From: Lethocerus indicus
Lineage: Eukaryota > Arthropoda > Insecta > Hemiptera > Belostomatidae
Length of the DNA stretch: 64,000 bases
Reading direction: 5' to 3'
Assembly: GCA_019843655.1 (NCBI GenBank)
Contig: JACDQD010000011.1
Location: forward strand, 7,668,604-7,732,603
Part shown: in pieces, positions 11,979 through 24,190 of the stretch
How the letters are laid out: the number at the start of each line of letters is the position of its first letter
Position numbering within the stretch: the first letter of the stretch is position 1
The notes under the pieces: model-generated
What the model saw: the letters and a program-made list of their open reading frames with translations, nothing else
What the model was told of the DNA's origin: nothing
Databases searched by the model: none
Made by a program: the position numbers and the translations under genes

Positions 11979-12141
11979 GTAAGGATGCCCAAAAAATATC
12001 CAATGTGACTAACACCGCTACTGAAGAAGGCGAGCAGCCGAAACCGGTCTAGCAAAAGACCAAACCAGCGAGAGGAGACAGAAACACACGAAATCTAGGT
12101 GTTCCAACCCCTCATTTCCCACCACTAAACATGTATTCTAA
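11979..12141 (+). mobile_element. Hairpin-tail element, 3' arm and decayed tail
   Basis: Starts AAGGATGCCC, continues CGCTACTGAAGAAGGCGAGCA, CCGAAACCGGTCTAGC, AAAGACCAAACCAGCGAGAGG and GACAGAAACACACGAAATC. The tail is diverged (TGTTCCAACCCCTC, then ACATGTATTCTAAA). It pairs with the arm at 11602-11750. Confidence 0.72.
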
Positions 12142-15100
12142 AAAAATGTAGATATCCATTATTAATTAAAGGAATTATTCAGTGCCCGGTAAGATATTAC
12201 CGTAAATAATAATAATTCATTATCGCAATACTATTAAGTTGCTATTATGAAATTAGCAAGTTGATACGTACTGAGAATTCTGGCGTTTCGAAATTATTTC
12301 ATTCGACCTATCAGTTAAAACCGGTCAAAGGAATGCCACGCGAAGATGTTCTTAGCCTGGTTTCCTGAAGACGGACTGGGAATACAGTCAGAAGATTAGA
12401 AGTATCAGGAGTCAGTCTAATCCTCTTAGCGGTAATTGGCCGTGGAGAATAAAAAAAAAGAAGGAAATAATACGACCGCGAGGAGACCTATTTATCGGGG
12501 CCCCACTAATCTCCTTTGATGGGGTATCGTCTTCGCCGGTAAGACGGAAATCCATGAAGGTTGGGGGGGGAGGGTTTCGGTTTGCAAATTAAGTGACCGC
12601 GTTCCGGCCGAAGGCGCCCGAGGCGTATATCTGGACATCTTAAGAAGTTATTTCCCGTTCCGGAAATCCGATAATTGGTCGTACTTGGGAGAGACGATCC
12701 CTAGGGGTAGGTGGGGGGGGGGGAGAAAAAATGAGAGCGAGCGCCCAAACTAGGCCTGAAAAACACTCATTAAAGCCATAGTCGGCTAATTAGGCCCCGA
12801 GAAAGACTAATTCTTACTCTGCCCGTCCCACCGGTCGTGGATTAGCGCTCCGAGTGGAAACTTTTATCTTATTCAACTGGAGAAAATAGTCATAATTATA
12901 CAATCATTTCCTATAATTAAACTATGGATGGATGGATAGTCTAACTACCGCTAGCAAAGAGATTCATCTTGGCCGGATACCACATCGAAATTTCCAAATA
13001 CCAAACGCCGAACTGAAACAATCTTTAAACTATTTCGGAGAAGATGTATACACAGAGGAGTGAAACCGACCGTGTTTAGAATTTAGAATTTTGTCGGTCT
13101 ATACTCTCTTACAAACTCTGTGTTATCGGACAAATATTGTATATCAAGAAGGCAGAGAACGATTTCTTGATTTCACGCTTAAACTACATTTAAAAAAATC
13201 GTACCATAAAAACAACCGGGTCCAAGTGAACCGGACTCCCCGATGGTTTCAAATATGCCATAAAAGGATTATTGTGCAGCACGATATAAAGATTTCAATT
13301 GCGAACTAGTTGTGCCTGAGGGGATCGACGCAGCTCTAAGTAAAGTGAACATTGAAACAGTAAAATATTTCGTTGTTGGAAAAAGGAGAGATAGAGAGAG
13401 AGAGAGAGGGCAAGAAAGTTCTCCCCGCCGGAAGCGCGGCATCTACGAAGAGCATCACTTAAAATTTTATCTGCGGCTTCATAATATTCGTTTTTGCTTG
13501 GGGGGGGTTTTACGATTCATAAATCAAACACGGTCCACGCCGAGTGCCGACTGAATATTCAATTCTCCGACCGAGCGATAAATCATTTAAGCGTTCCATA
13601 GCCGCGTTTGGAGAGCGACCACCGGACTTTTGTTTGAATCTCGGTCCGCTTTAAAAAAATCCTGAGACAAGTTATCGAAACTCATATATATAAATTTTGA
13701 AACTAAATGAGATAATTGCATTTTTTATACGGCTCGAGTGCTACCTCCTATAAAACTGTTAACACAGAGTGCCACCGGGACAGTAATAATAGTGACAGTG
13801 ATGAAATTATATTCCATCGGCAACCAACTTGCATTAAAGCGCAGTGTGTCGCTTACGGAACCCTAATGGCGTATAATAAATAAGCAATTGTTTCTAACTA
13901 ATACCCGTTACTTGCGTCTCAGTTTTACATTGTGGTACAATCAAATATTTCTTTGACATTAATTTTTCCGAATATTTATGCCCAATTCATGCTTATTTCT
14001 GGAAAAAATGAGAGACTACCGCTTTCGTTTGGATTTGAATTGAATTACATGCGGTTCGGAATACAAACACCGGGGTTGTGTGATTCTAATATCAAATCGA
14101 CTTTTTACTCCAGACTAAAGCGGAGACGGTAAATTGGATGAGTGATGTCACTGGCCACGTTCATCCTCCATGTCGGCCGGGCATTTCCTCCTCCCCGAAG
14201 ACCATTTACCCAGACACTTCTTCGGGCGCTTTTTCTTTCTTTTCTTTTTTTTTTAAGTACCACAGATGACAGTACAGTCGGTTTGAGGCTGTTGGAAATT
14301 CAATAACATTATACTGAAGAGGTAAAAAACAAGATGGCCCGGGCGCCGGCGGAGGACAGAACGTCCCCGTCATTGTTCCGATCACTAAGAAGCGAACCTT
14401 CCAAGTCCAGTCCCCCCTACAGCGCTGTCATTTTCTTCAATACTCCCCTCCTCCGGTCTTTTTAAAATTTTTTCCAGCTACAAACAGCGTCAACTCTCGC
14501 CTCGACCAGTCGATTACCGGATGAGGGGCCTCTCCATTGTATTGTCGGGCACCCGGGACACAGCGTCATCGGCGAAACGAGTCACCGCTATTATCGAGAG
14601 ACCGGCGTTATTTTTACCTAATATCCTGTCGAGCGTAGTATGCGCCCCCCCCCCTGGACCCTGGCTATATCCTTCCTTTCAACGCTGGGATCGGACGTTC
14701 ATATATTCCGTCGATGAGTTTTCTGGATTCGGACCGACTTTCCAGTATACGACTGCGGGAGCTCTCAACCACTTCGTGAACGGCCCACTCGAGAGTCGAA
14801 TATCCTTTCGTAGTGACTCGAATAACTTCCGGACATTTTATTTTTCCCGATAGTTGAGTTCAATGATGTCGCCTTAGTGTTAAATAGAAATGTTCGATCC
14901 AAAAGAAATACAAAATATACTACCTACTGCCTACTTCGGACACAATGGATAACTCTTACTAAATATCTTTACGAAAAAACATTGAACGTAAATTATTAAA
15001 TAACAAAAGGATTTCATCACCCGTTTCCAGTGATCCGTTACAATAATTTCCCAGCAAATACCGTAATTAAAATTATTTCGCAATGCCGAATTTATTAGTA

Positions 15101-15837
15101 TATCAAGTACGATATTCGAAACACTCGCGACCCCCTAACAGGAAATAAAAGATATGAGTGGGCCAGGTTGGTAGAAGTAAACATTATTGTACCGTCTTTA
15201 GATCTCGACTTTAGAGGCTCAGGGATTCCACTGTAGGTAATAAGCTCTGTTTATTTAAAAACATAATTTTCATTCCAACCGTCCAAACATATATATTATA
15301 TGGCTTCTTCATGTTGGGTATCGTGTCTGCTATTAGATAGTCTCTGAAGAGTATCTGTTATGGCGGGGCTATCGAGCCCCCGCTCAGTGTCAATACATGT
15401 CGACGCCCGGCAAAGGAATGTGACCCGCGATCTGTCGGGGCGTCGGTAAAGCAGCGGGGCCGTCGGAAAGGAGGCGGGGGAGGGACGCCAAGGTGGGAAG
15501 TATTTATTGCAAAACAGGTGTGCACCACCCGGACCTAATTAGAAGGAGAGGAGCCGAGAGGGGTGGGGTGGAGGGTGGGGGGTAACGTGATTAGGGTTGG
15601 CGGGAGGACGGCGGCGAGGGACCCCGCGTCCCGGGCTCCCGTATTGATCCCGGGGGATGAGCCGGGCCAATGGCTCCCCTCGACACCGAGACGGCCCCAC
15701 CCACCATACATAGCGGCCACCACCCCCGGCCCGGCATCCCTCCATCCCTACTCTCTCCTACCCAGAGGGGGGAAAAACGAAGCCAGATTTAACCCCCCGC
15801 CCCCGCCCCACACCCCCACCACATCGCCAAGCCGCGG
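12142..15837. other. Non-coding stretch with GC-rich patches
   Basis: Alternating AT-rich DNA and GC-rich patches (12480-12850, 14320-14800, 15360-15830). Poly-G/C runs occur at 12713-12722 and 14647-14654. The phrase TAATTAGGCCCCG at 12787 recurs in similar form near 23090. No hairpin-tail element was found between 12.15 and 21.63 kb. Confidence 0.4.
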
Positions 15838-15921
15838 CTAAGCCCGCGGTGTACTTATCGAACCCGGGCAATCTCCACCCGCCGACTGAAACCTGACCCG
15901 GACCGCATTGGTAGAACGATC
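15838..15921 (+). repeat. 84-bp direct duplication, copy 1
   Basis: Shares CTAAGCCCGCGGTGTACTTA, TCGAACCCGGGCAA and AACCTGACCCGGACCGCA, then TGGTAGAACGATCC, with 16075-16157. The middle of the unit differs. No coding frame is conserved in an obvious way. Confidence 0.85.
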
Positions 15922-16074
15922 CCGAGGGAATAAGAAAATCCACCCAAATTCGAAATAATTCACTTTTGAAAGACAATGACGTCAGAAATTAATGGCGGAA
16001 TTATGTGATCACGGTTAAAAAAAATAATTTAAATAAAAATAATATGAAGCAAGATTTAGCCACCGAGTTTGCCA

Positions 16075-16157
16075 CTAAGCCCGCGGTGTACTTATCGAAC
16101 CCGGGCAATTTCATAGCCAATCGAAACCTGACCCGGACCGCAATGGTAGAACGATCC
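16075..16157 (+). repeat. 84-bp direct duplication, copy 2
   Basis: Second copy of the unit at 15838-15921, about 237 bp downstream. Similarity resumes faintly beyond it (GGGAACAAGAAAATAC near 16186 against GGGAATAAGAAAATCC near 15925), so the duplicated segment was probably longer. Confidence 0.85.
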
Positions 16158-16239
16158 TACAAAATGGCAACTTATATTTGGAAGGGAACAAGAAAATACA
16201 CGCGTACAAATTAATTATCGGGAAATTTATAAGCACGAA

Positions 16240-16298
16240 GAAATGGGGACGGCCTTCTCTGAAAATAATAAATTCGCTTGGATACCGTCACGCCTTGA
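16240..16298 (+). repeat. Dispersed block shared with 17.96 kb, copy 1
   Basis: GGGACGGCC(T)TCTCTGAAAATAATAA here matches 17963-17987, and GTCACGCCTTGA near 16287 matches 18076-18087. In the other copy the two matches are separated by about 75 more bases. Confidence 0.65.
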
Positions 16299-16477
16299 AT
16301 GACCCGGGTGGAGGGATTGATATTTTTTAAAAATATTTTTCGGCGCCGCCTCTTCGTGGTTGCTGAGTTCCTGGGAAAAAAAGACCCTCAAGTTTCGCTT
16401 ACAATTCAGAAAAGTCCCTTTCTCGCATTAACCAGAGGCCGCCCAAAGCCCAGGATGAAAGGGCCCGGGGAAATGCA

Positions 16478-16516
16478 ATCTCCCTCTCTCTCCCTCTCTC
16501 TCTCTCTTTCTCTTTT
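16478..16516. repeat. CT-rich microsatellite
   Basis: Imperfect (TCTC)n pyrimidine run ending in TCTTTCTCTTTT. Confidence 0.9.
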
Positions 16517-16519
16517 ACC

Positions 16520-17956
16520 GGTGGGGAAATAATTACGGCGGTTCGACTCAAACATTTCCCAAGCGGCAAAGAGAAAAACCTCCTCTCAGAAAGGGGGGAG
16601 AGGCCTCATTTTTCCCGACGAAGCGAAATAACGAATCCAAATTGCGATTCAAAACCCCGTTGTGAAGGGGAGGGGAGGAATAATTTCAATTCCGATATCG
16701 GTTTGCCCCCGACTGGTTCGACTTCGGAACAACTTTGTTTTGAACGACCGTAAAAGAATTGGGAAAAATATACCACGGTACAATGGAGCCAACCAGGTAA
16801 TGGAGACTTCGATACTGGAAATCAAATAACTATCACTGGACAGTAATGAAATGAAGATTTAATATAATAATTAGAGATCTATACCTGGTATTGAAAGTAT
16901 ATGCACAGAGACAATAAAGATATTAAAATTATGACAAAATGTTATATCAAACCTACATATTAAAATTGGGAAATTGAAACTTTTTCTTTTGAAATTATAT
17001 GTGCTGATAGAATTCTTAACCCCCTGGATCATTCCAGGCGAATAATACGGTGGATGTTTTAAACTTAAATATTTTCTACTTCTCGGAGATCTTCTAACCA
17101 AAAATGAAGAGGAATTGTCGAACACGAACGTTGTATATATCAGAAGTGCTCTCGAGATTATTATCCCGGAAGATAAATGCGGCCCTCGGAGGATGGATTC
17201 GAAGTGGAGGCGGTCGCTATGGCGACGGGGGAACATCTGCAGGGAAATGAGCCCCCCGGAGAGAGGAGACGAGGATGGAACGAGGAGAGGGACGGGACAG
17301 AAACATCTCGCCCGTCAATAACCCTCCCCCTACCCCAAGAAGAAAAACCCTCCGGTCGCAATTTCCTAAATCAATCCAGCATTATTTCTGTTCAATCCCA
17401 CCGCCTCGGTCGGTTCTCGCTTCGCCGGGTTTCCGGATCTCCCGGCGAAACTTTCGCAGATAGAGAGGGAGAGAGAGGGAGGGGACGAGGGTTTAAGGAG
17501 AAAGGGATAGGCGGTATGTCGGGAGAAGACGGAGGAAAGACGGAAAGAGAAACGGCGCAGCGGGGTTGGCTACTTATCGGAAGACCCCTCAGCCAGGATT
17601 TGATTTGATCGCGGCGCCTCTGAAGTTTGCCCCCCCCCACACCCTCATCCCCCCTCATCCCACCAGGCAGGCCTTTCTCCTCGACGGGATTCAACAAGTA
17701 TAAAAGGCGACCCCCGCCAGCCATCTTCCCCGAGGAAAAAGAGATTTATCCCGTCTCTCAACCCACCCCCTTTCTCATCTCGCGGTCTCTCCCCGAGACC
17801 GTTTCTCCCGGAGGAATAAATGCCCGACAAAATAAGTACCGGGAGAGAACCGCCCCCCCTCCTCAATCCCCTATTTCCGGAACCGGAGCCGACAATTCCG
17901 ACCTAATTCGCGAAAGTCGAGAAGCCATTTTCCTCGGCAATACAGTATTCATTCCG
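16520..17956. other. Non-coding, purine/pyrimidine-skewed GC-rich block
   Basis: 17170-17960 is GC-rich and strongly strand-skewed: purine-rich 17210-17300 and 17460-17560, then C/T-rich 17625-17860. Several overlapping frames of 60-143 codons span it in both directions, which is what low-complexity skew produces. None shows a domain. A 5' untranslated or promoter-type CpG region is possible but not shown. Confidence 0.35.
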
Positions 17957-18087
17957 GAAATAGGGACGGCCCTCTCTGAAAATAATAACTTCTGAATTAC
18001 TCCGCGCGGATGGTTTGGTTTTCGAAAAAAAAATTATCGAGTATAATGTTCGAGTCGTTAATTCTTCGGGCACAGTCACGCCTTGAC
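17957..18087 (+). repeat. Dispersed block, copy 2
   Basis: Counterpart of 16240-16298. GGGACGGCCCTCTCTGAAAATAATAA and CAGTCACGCCTTGAC flank about 75 bp absent from the first copy. Confidence 0.6.
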
Positions 18088-18089
18088 AG

Positions 18090-19980
18090 ATCTTCGCGCA
18101 AGGATCTTCACAAGTGGTAAACAGTTTCTTCGACAATAAGACGGAGCGCGGCTATTACCGGGCAGTTGTTTCCGTTCCCAGCCCAATTGTCCATTTCGGG
18201 GGCGAGAACAACGCCGCAAAAGAAAAGAAAAAGGTGGAAAAACAAGAGGAAAAACAAAGCGGAAACGCGACGTTCGGTTACAGAGCGGGCAGATTGGGCC
18301 ATTGTCTTCGTGGGGTTGTCACAGTCTGCAAGCTTGACGCTTTCCCGGACGGCTTTATTACAGGTCCCGAGCGTGACACACAAAATATTGTACAACTCGG
18401 TTGCCCAACACAGCCGACAAGTGGGCAAACACACCCTAACGAGGAAGTAATTACGCTCGAGCAGGCAAACACCGGTACCAATTGTAAAAAGGTGCTAACG
18501 AAAATTCATTTTTAGCTCATTTTTTTTGTTATGTCACATCGAAAATGTGTCTTTTCTTCTTATATACCGAAAGATATTCATTTAAAGTTTGGTTAAGAAC
18601 TTCTGAGTAATTTACGATGTTCACATTAATTCTTATCGGTACCTATACGGTTTATATGTAAGGCCTCACATATGTACGTATCCCGTTGGAAAGCCGAAAA
18701 AATTACATACGCCAGCGGAGTTTTCTTAATAACGGGCCGACGCCTCATTTAACCGCCGTTAGTCGTTTCCACTTTCCACCCGTAAATTGTACGCTTTGAA
18801 AATATATTCTAGATTGACGAAAGATTAATCTAAACAATTAGAGGCCATACGCCGGTCTTTCGTGGGTTGGGAATTCGTTCATTCCATGTCGCGTTTTCAT
18901 TTCACGACGGTAGGTTTTGCATAGGTTAGAACTAGCATAGGTTTTCTTCCTCCTTGGAGAGAAAATAAAATACAAAAAATGCTTCGAATTTGATATCATT
19001 CAGTTCACAAAAAATATCACTTTAAATGTAACGAATATTTTGAAATATTAAATCGGTTATAATTATTTTCAAATTAATTTTCTCATTCGACAAATAAGTT
19101 TTTACAAACTGTTAGAAGGAGAATAATAAACTATTGGGATCTAAACATTTTATTTAGACTATTTTTTTCGGTCAAACCGACAAATATCGACAAAATCCAA
19201 ACCTTACAGTCGAAAGTATTAAGGGCAATAACCGATGCACCCTACTATGTCTCCAACCTCACCCAACACACAGATCTTAAAGTCCCGTTTCTCCGAGACC
19301 TTGCCAAAGATACAACAAATTTCACCCACGACTCACCCATCACCCTAATCCACTAGGCCAAACCCGCCATCCCAACGTCCCAAGAAAATTACAATGTTGC
19401 TTATTGTATTTTTTACATTTATAAAAGAGAATTATATTTAGTGACAGTGCATCCGCGAATTTAGAGACGGAAGTGGGCGCGCGGGCCATGATGATATTCC
19501 AAATCTAATATTTCTGTATCACCGGAGAGTGACAGAGTTGCGGGAGGGATAACAATAGTGAGAGGGAGGAGGAGAGGGTCGCGGGGCGGAAACTGTTATT
19601 TCCGCGTCAATTAGGCGTCCAGAGGGGGTTGGCCGGCCGGCATTAGTCGGTCACAGCTGACCACCGCCGTCGTGACCGGCAACAAACGGAGCCGAGCTCA
19701 CGAACCGAATCAAATCCGCGTCGGCACTCCGTAACACCGGGGGATTAGCCGGGTAGGGACGTCTTCATTTCACGAAAACACGATTGAAAAACAGTTTGCG
19801 ACTCCTACCGGCGGCGGAAAGGCGGACCCGGGTGGGAGTATTAGTTTCTAGCCATCTAAAAACCCTTTTCGGAACCATGATCCCATTTGCCATTCATTTC
19901 TAATACTTCTGTGAGAATGATGAGAACTTAAAGAAATATATTAATGAAAACTGATTAAATAAAAATTTCCGTTTTGCCCA
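18090..19980. other. Non-coding stretch
   Basis: 18114-18515 is open for 133 codons on the plus strand and 108 on the minus strand, without a domain; the KEKKKVEKQEEKQ part comes from a poly-purine run. The remainder is AT-rich, with a GC-rich patch at 19460-19830. Confidence 0.35.
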
Positions 19981-20110
19981 GCTGAATATTTCGGCTAATA
20001 ATTGTAACGTAATTAATGTTCCATAAAACAATATTACGCGATCGCACCGGAGGTTATCCGAAAGAAACCTTCACTTATTTACTTATGTTACGTAAATTAC
20101 ATTAAATTGC
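19981..20110 (+). repeat. Inverted repeat pair, left copy
   Basis: Begins CTGAATATTTCGGCTAATAA. It contains GTAACGTAATTAATGTTCC, ATAAAACAATATT and AACCTTCACTTA, and ends near TACGTAAATTACATTAAAT. The reverse complement of 21341-21505 matches most of this with a few indels. Partial copies are at 52862 and 57871. The family is not one I recognise; no terminal motif identifies its class. Confidence 0.75.
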
Positions 20111-21340
20111 AGAATGAATGTGTTGCGTGAAGGGAGATGTGTTGGAAGTCCTAAAGCAAGGTAGATCGTAGACTATTTCATAAACAGTAAACATTTCTAA
20201 GATCAATCGACAATTAACAGTTAACATTGCCAGTTCGTTAGAGGAATAATATTATAAATGCGACGTTATATCATGCACACGCATCTTCCAAAACGGTATA
20301 TATAATTTTTCTTATATGATTCCACGCTTAGTTTTCCTAGACTAGTAGTGATGAATAAATAAATCAATGGACAGTAGATTAAAATATGAAAAACAGCGCA
20401 TGTAAGTGCTGAAACTGACAGTGATGATGAAAACGGTCTGTTCTCAAATACTAGAAGATGATTCCCACTACCGATATTGTTTTTAAGTATTTATTAATAA
20501 ATATTAAAAAAATATGACAGTACAGGTATGTCAGGCATCATTCGTGACTACCCCACTAAATTACTGAGGTAATGGAACTGATAATGGCGAGGAGCAAATA
20601 GTTTTGGTACTAACTCAACCGAAATCCATCAAACTTAAGAGGGGTACCCGTATACCGGGTACTGACGTGGATTTTAAGAGTGATTTTCGGTAATATACCA
20701 CTTCTTATAACAAAGCGACAGATTGTCCTGAGGCATTTCATCCTAAACGAAGGCGTATTCTGAGTTTTTCCGATATTTCAACCGTCCAGGGAATATTGAA
20801 ATAGGGCCGGTAAGGGGGTCAGATAAGTGGAGACTCCTCTCCTTTAGGAGAAGGCCGGCTAATCCAACAGGGTAATGGTCCCTGGAGCTTTGTTATGCGG
20901 GGCCTCCTCCTCCTTCTCCTCCTCCTCATCCCTCTCGGGTTACCTCACTCACTCTCCTCCCTCCCTCTCTCCCTCTAATCGGCCCATTAGTCTCGACCCC
21001 CTACTTCACTATTAAACTACACCCCCCGCCGCGCACAATACACCTTGTTGTGGCGCTCAATTAATGCGCTCCAAAATCAATTATTTGTAACTCTAGCCGG
21101 GCAGCTTTTAAAAACCCACCCCGAGACTCTGTAAATGGCCGACATGTACCCCCCGGCCCCAGTTCATTCGAACAATGAATGAATAACCTCCTTTGTCAGG
21201 ATAAAATACAAATTGGTAATTTTCATAGCCAATTGTTATTTAATTTTCAGTTTCATTGAGGAGATACTGACAGTGGCTCACCGGAATCGAATACAATTTC
21301 ACCATTAAATATATTTTACCACATAAGGAGATGCATTCAA
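20111..21340. other. Segment between the inverted copies
   Basis: About 1.2 kb. A GC-rich part at 20800-21150 includes the CCTCCTCCTCCTTCTCC-type pyrimidine tract (20900-20980). No transposase-like frame is present, so the flanking copies are more probably two independent insertions than the ends of one element. Confidence 0.4.
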
Positions 21341-21505
21341 GAATTTAATGCAGTTTACGTAACATAAAACAAGTACTAACATAAAAAAGTGAAGGTTTAC
21401 GCGACCAGAACTTGAATTATGATCTACTTCCGGTGGAATCGTGCAATATTGTTTTATGGAACGTTAATTACGTTACATTAAACAATTATTAGCCGAAATA
21501 TTCAG
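21341..21505 (-). repeat. Inverted repeat pair, right copy
   Basis: Reverse-oriented partner of 19981-20110. It has an additional internal part, GACCAGAACTTGAATTATGA then CTTCCGGTGGAATCG, which is the part shared with the partial copies at 52.9 and 57.9 kb. It ends CCGAAATATTCAG. Confidence 0.75.
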
Positions 21506-21635
21506 ACTCAGACCAAAGAAGAGAGGATATTCATTGTAAATTATATTATTAATCATTAATCCTAACGTTACTAAGCCCATTGTGCGGGTTCCGGGGATTA
21601 TTATTATAGTTGAAAAAATAGAAATAAAGGTAAAA

Positions 21636-21889
21636 TTAGATTTCGTGTGTTTCTGTCTCCTCTCGCCGGGTTGGTCTTTTACCAGATCGGTTTCGGCCGC
21701 TCGACGATCTTCAGTAGCGGTGTTAGTCACTTCGGCACTTCGGATGTCTTTTGTGGGCATGCTCACTGCACTGTCACTGTCACCTGTCACTGTGGTGTTT
21801 GTCCGTTGACAAATCGGCGAGAGGAGACAGGAACACACGAAATCTACGCTATTGCAACCCCTCGCAGATCACGGAAAAATTCTGTTACA
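21636..21889 (+). mobile_element. Hairpin-tail element, loop-deleted copy
   Basis: 5' arm TAGATTTCGTGTGTTTCTGT through GCCGCTCGACGATCTTCAGTA to CACTGTCACTGTCACCTGTC. Most of the 3' arm is missing: the sequence re-enters at CGGCGAGAGGAGACAGGAAC and runs to CACGAAATCTACGC. The tail is present but diverged (CTCGCAGATCACGG, then ATTCTGTTAC). AAAGGT on both sides is a possible short remnant of a target duplication. The 113-codon frame over it is palindrome-derived. Confidence 0.82.
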
Positions 21890-23753
21890 AAGGTTTGTAA
21901 CAGTATTCGCAATTACAATAGGAGGTTCTGTTGCTCGAAGAGTATAAAAAAGCGAACGTCTATCGGATACAAAAGGCTTTTGTCATAATCCTTTATAATT
22001 AACCGATGGGCCTGTAGTGTGGGGGCGTCGGGCTACAATGGAGTGGAACGTCCCAACGTCAACACCGAGCCCTAATTCTAGGCCGTGTTTTTACAACCCG
22101 CATCTGTCATCCGGTCCGCCTACTCCTTGGCCCCCCGAAGTTTCGGTTCTGTGTGCGGGCCCCAGCGTCACCGTAAACAGTTTACAAACGGAGAGACATC
22201 TCAAAATGAAGGGCAGCTTCGGGACGGGGCCACAGATGTGGTGGGGGCCTCCATTACACGGCTTTCAATTCATCGCACACGGCCAAACGGACGGCCACGA
22301 GTTTATTTAAGGGGCGAACCTAACGCTTTTATCGCCCTTTTTAATAATATTGGCCGGCCACTTATCGGGCGCTATAATAGCCTGTATTACCCCCGCCCTG
22401 AAGAGGTTGGGAACCGGTTACTAGGGAAGGGGTGTTGAGAAACTGGTTTTTATTCGCGTGAAAACATTTAATGCGACACAATGGACGATATTTAATAATA
22501 TAATAATTTCAAGTTTTTTGTTATCAAACTATACAAATAGAAAGTTAATTTATAAATTTCTGGATATTTTAATACTTTAATTTTGTGAGAGTGATGTATT
22601 CTCGCTTGCACTCCGAGTCGGACCCTCATGACGGAACCGGTAAGAATTTCATAACATCCCTTCTACTGGAACTCGCTGCAAGGGGGTCTACACTCAGTAT
22701 AACTGAGGCGAAAAAATATCGCCTAATAAATAAAGTATAACCGAGTTTTCCAAAGGCCGGAGTCTGGTTAGCGGTAATGCGCCGTCAAAATCGAATAGAA
22801 GATGAAGAGCGGAATAACGCCTAATCGGCGGGAAGGAATCCCTCGGCGGATTAGTCTAATTTTCATATTAGACGGGGGTTGTTCGGGGGTAGGTGGGGTG
22901 GGGGGGGGTGTGTGTTAGGATCTAAAGAAAATATTGTCGGACGCCAGTCAAATAGACGGCTAATACGGGGTCTGTTAGAGAGTATGTAAACGAGAATTAG
23001 CGGGCTGGCGGCGTTAAAGTAGATTGTGGAGCGCGGTGAAGGGGACGGTGGTGGTGGTTAGATGGGGCGCCTAATCACGGTGTTTGCTTTAAATTAGGCC
23101 CCGCCGGCATTGTCATGTGTCATTAGCCACGTGGTCGGGCTCTCACACACCTCGGCCTCCAACTTAACCAAATTCGGTGTTATCAGAGTCAACAGGGACC
23201 GGGTGTTTGCGGCGCCCGGGGCCTCCGCGTGTTGACAGAGCGGGCCGCCCTTAGCTCGTCCGCCGGCGACCCACCTGATATTTGCAATACACATCGGGTG
23301 GACGCGTCAGGGATTTAAATCCAAATATTGTTCCCGGCCCTTGTCGCCGGCGGACAAATCCCGCAGACGGGCTGTGCTTACAATCGGACCCAGTTTGGAT
23401 TTGGAACCGGTGGGGCGGGGGCGGCGGGATGAGGGTGAAAAAATTCCCGAAGTCCGTTCCGCGGATTGTCTCTGGGCCGGGCCCAACGTCAACAACATGT
23501 CGACTGACTGGGGGGAAACAATAACGAGGCGCCCGCGTTCCGACCTCTTCAGCCAGCCGGCGAGTGGAATTAGCGGGCTTACCTGCGCCCCACCGAGTGC
23601 TCCGCGGCGAATCAAAATAAACGATAGAACGCGAGGGAAGGATTACTTCGCCGAGTGGAAATGACTCATTTCATTTCCAAAATATTACCTCTTGGAAAAA
23701 TAAATTTAAGCCTACGACACTACGAAACTTACTTCTAATAAAACCTGACTAAA
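21890..23753. other. Non-coding GC-rich block
   Basis: 22020-22430 and 22740-23650 are GC-rich. Open frames of 97-117 codons are present in several frames without a domain. TTAAATTAGGCCCCG occurs at 23088-23102. G-runs at 22897-22908 (GTGGGGTGGGGGGGG) could form a quadruplex. Confidence 0.4.
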
Positions 23754-23767
23754 GTCTATGAAAATTA
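23754..23767 (+). repeat. Target duplication (left), 14 bp
   Basis: GTCTATGAAAATTA precedes the element at 23768; GTCTATGAAAAATTA (one extra A) follows it at 23938-23952. Confidence 0.7.
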
Positions 23768-23937
23768 GTTCAGAATACCCGTCTTGCGGTCTGCGAGGGG
23801 TGCATGATTGACAGTGCAGTGAGGGTGCCCAAAAAACATCCCGAGTGACTAACACCGCTACTGAAGATGGCGAGCGGCCGAAACCGGTCTAGCAAAACCA
23901 AACCAGCGAGAGAAGACAGAAACACACGCAATCTACG
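23768..23937 (-). mobile_element. Hairpin-tail element, minus orientation with TSD
   Basis: The left end GTTCAGAATACCCGTCTTGC is the reverse complement of the family tail end, followed by GGTCTGCGAGGGG. The first arm is almost completely deleted: after GTGCATGATTG the sequence continues in the second arm (ACAGTGCAGTGAGGG, CGCTACTGAAGATGGCGAGC, CCGAAACCGGTCTAGC). It ends CACACGCAATCTACG. The direct repeat on both sides fixes both termini. Confidence 0.87.
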
Positions 23938-23952
23938 GTCTATGAAAAATTA
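23938..23952 (+). repeat. Target duplication (right)
   Basis: GTCTATGAAAAATTA, one inserted A relative to 23754-23767. Confidence 0.7.
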
Positions 23953-24084
23953 TTTCGAAATCAATGCACTGAAACCATTTAAATTTTTTCTTTTGCTGTT
24001 TTTTTTTGTAATTTGTTTCTTTTCTTTTTTTCCATGTGATGTAACCGGTGCGGACAAGAGGCGCAGTATCCAACATGCCGGCGG

Positions 24085-24190
24085 AGTGACTCACAACCCT
24101 ACTGACAGAAACAGGTACTGAAGATGGCAGAAATTTGTCTGGCAACAGTAACTATGGTATTCCAAACCCTAGCAGACTACATAATGAATA
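24085..24190 (+). mobile_element. Degenerate hairpin-tail element
   Basis: Scattered family words in the right order: GGAGTGACTCACAACCCTACT, TACTGAAGATGGCAG, GTCTGGCAACAGTAACTATG, GGTATTCCAAACCC, TAGCAGACTACATAATG. More diverged than other copies, so probably an older insertion. Confidence 0.6.

Noticed and set aside
17177..17995. Frames of 122-143 codons in the purine/pyrimidine-skewed block
   Set aside because: Low-complexity Arg/Gly/Glu or Pro/Ser composition that follows base skew; shadow frames on the other strand are just as long.
18114..18515. 133-codon plus-strand frame
   Set aside because: No domain; a minus-strand frame of 108 codons covers nearly the same bases; the Lys/Glu part comes from an A/G-rich run.
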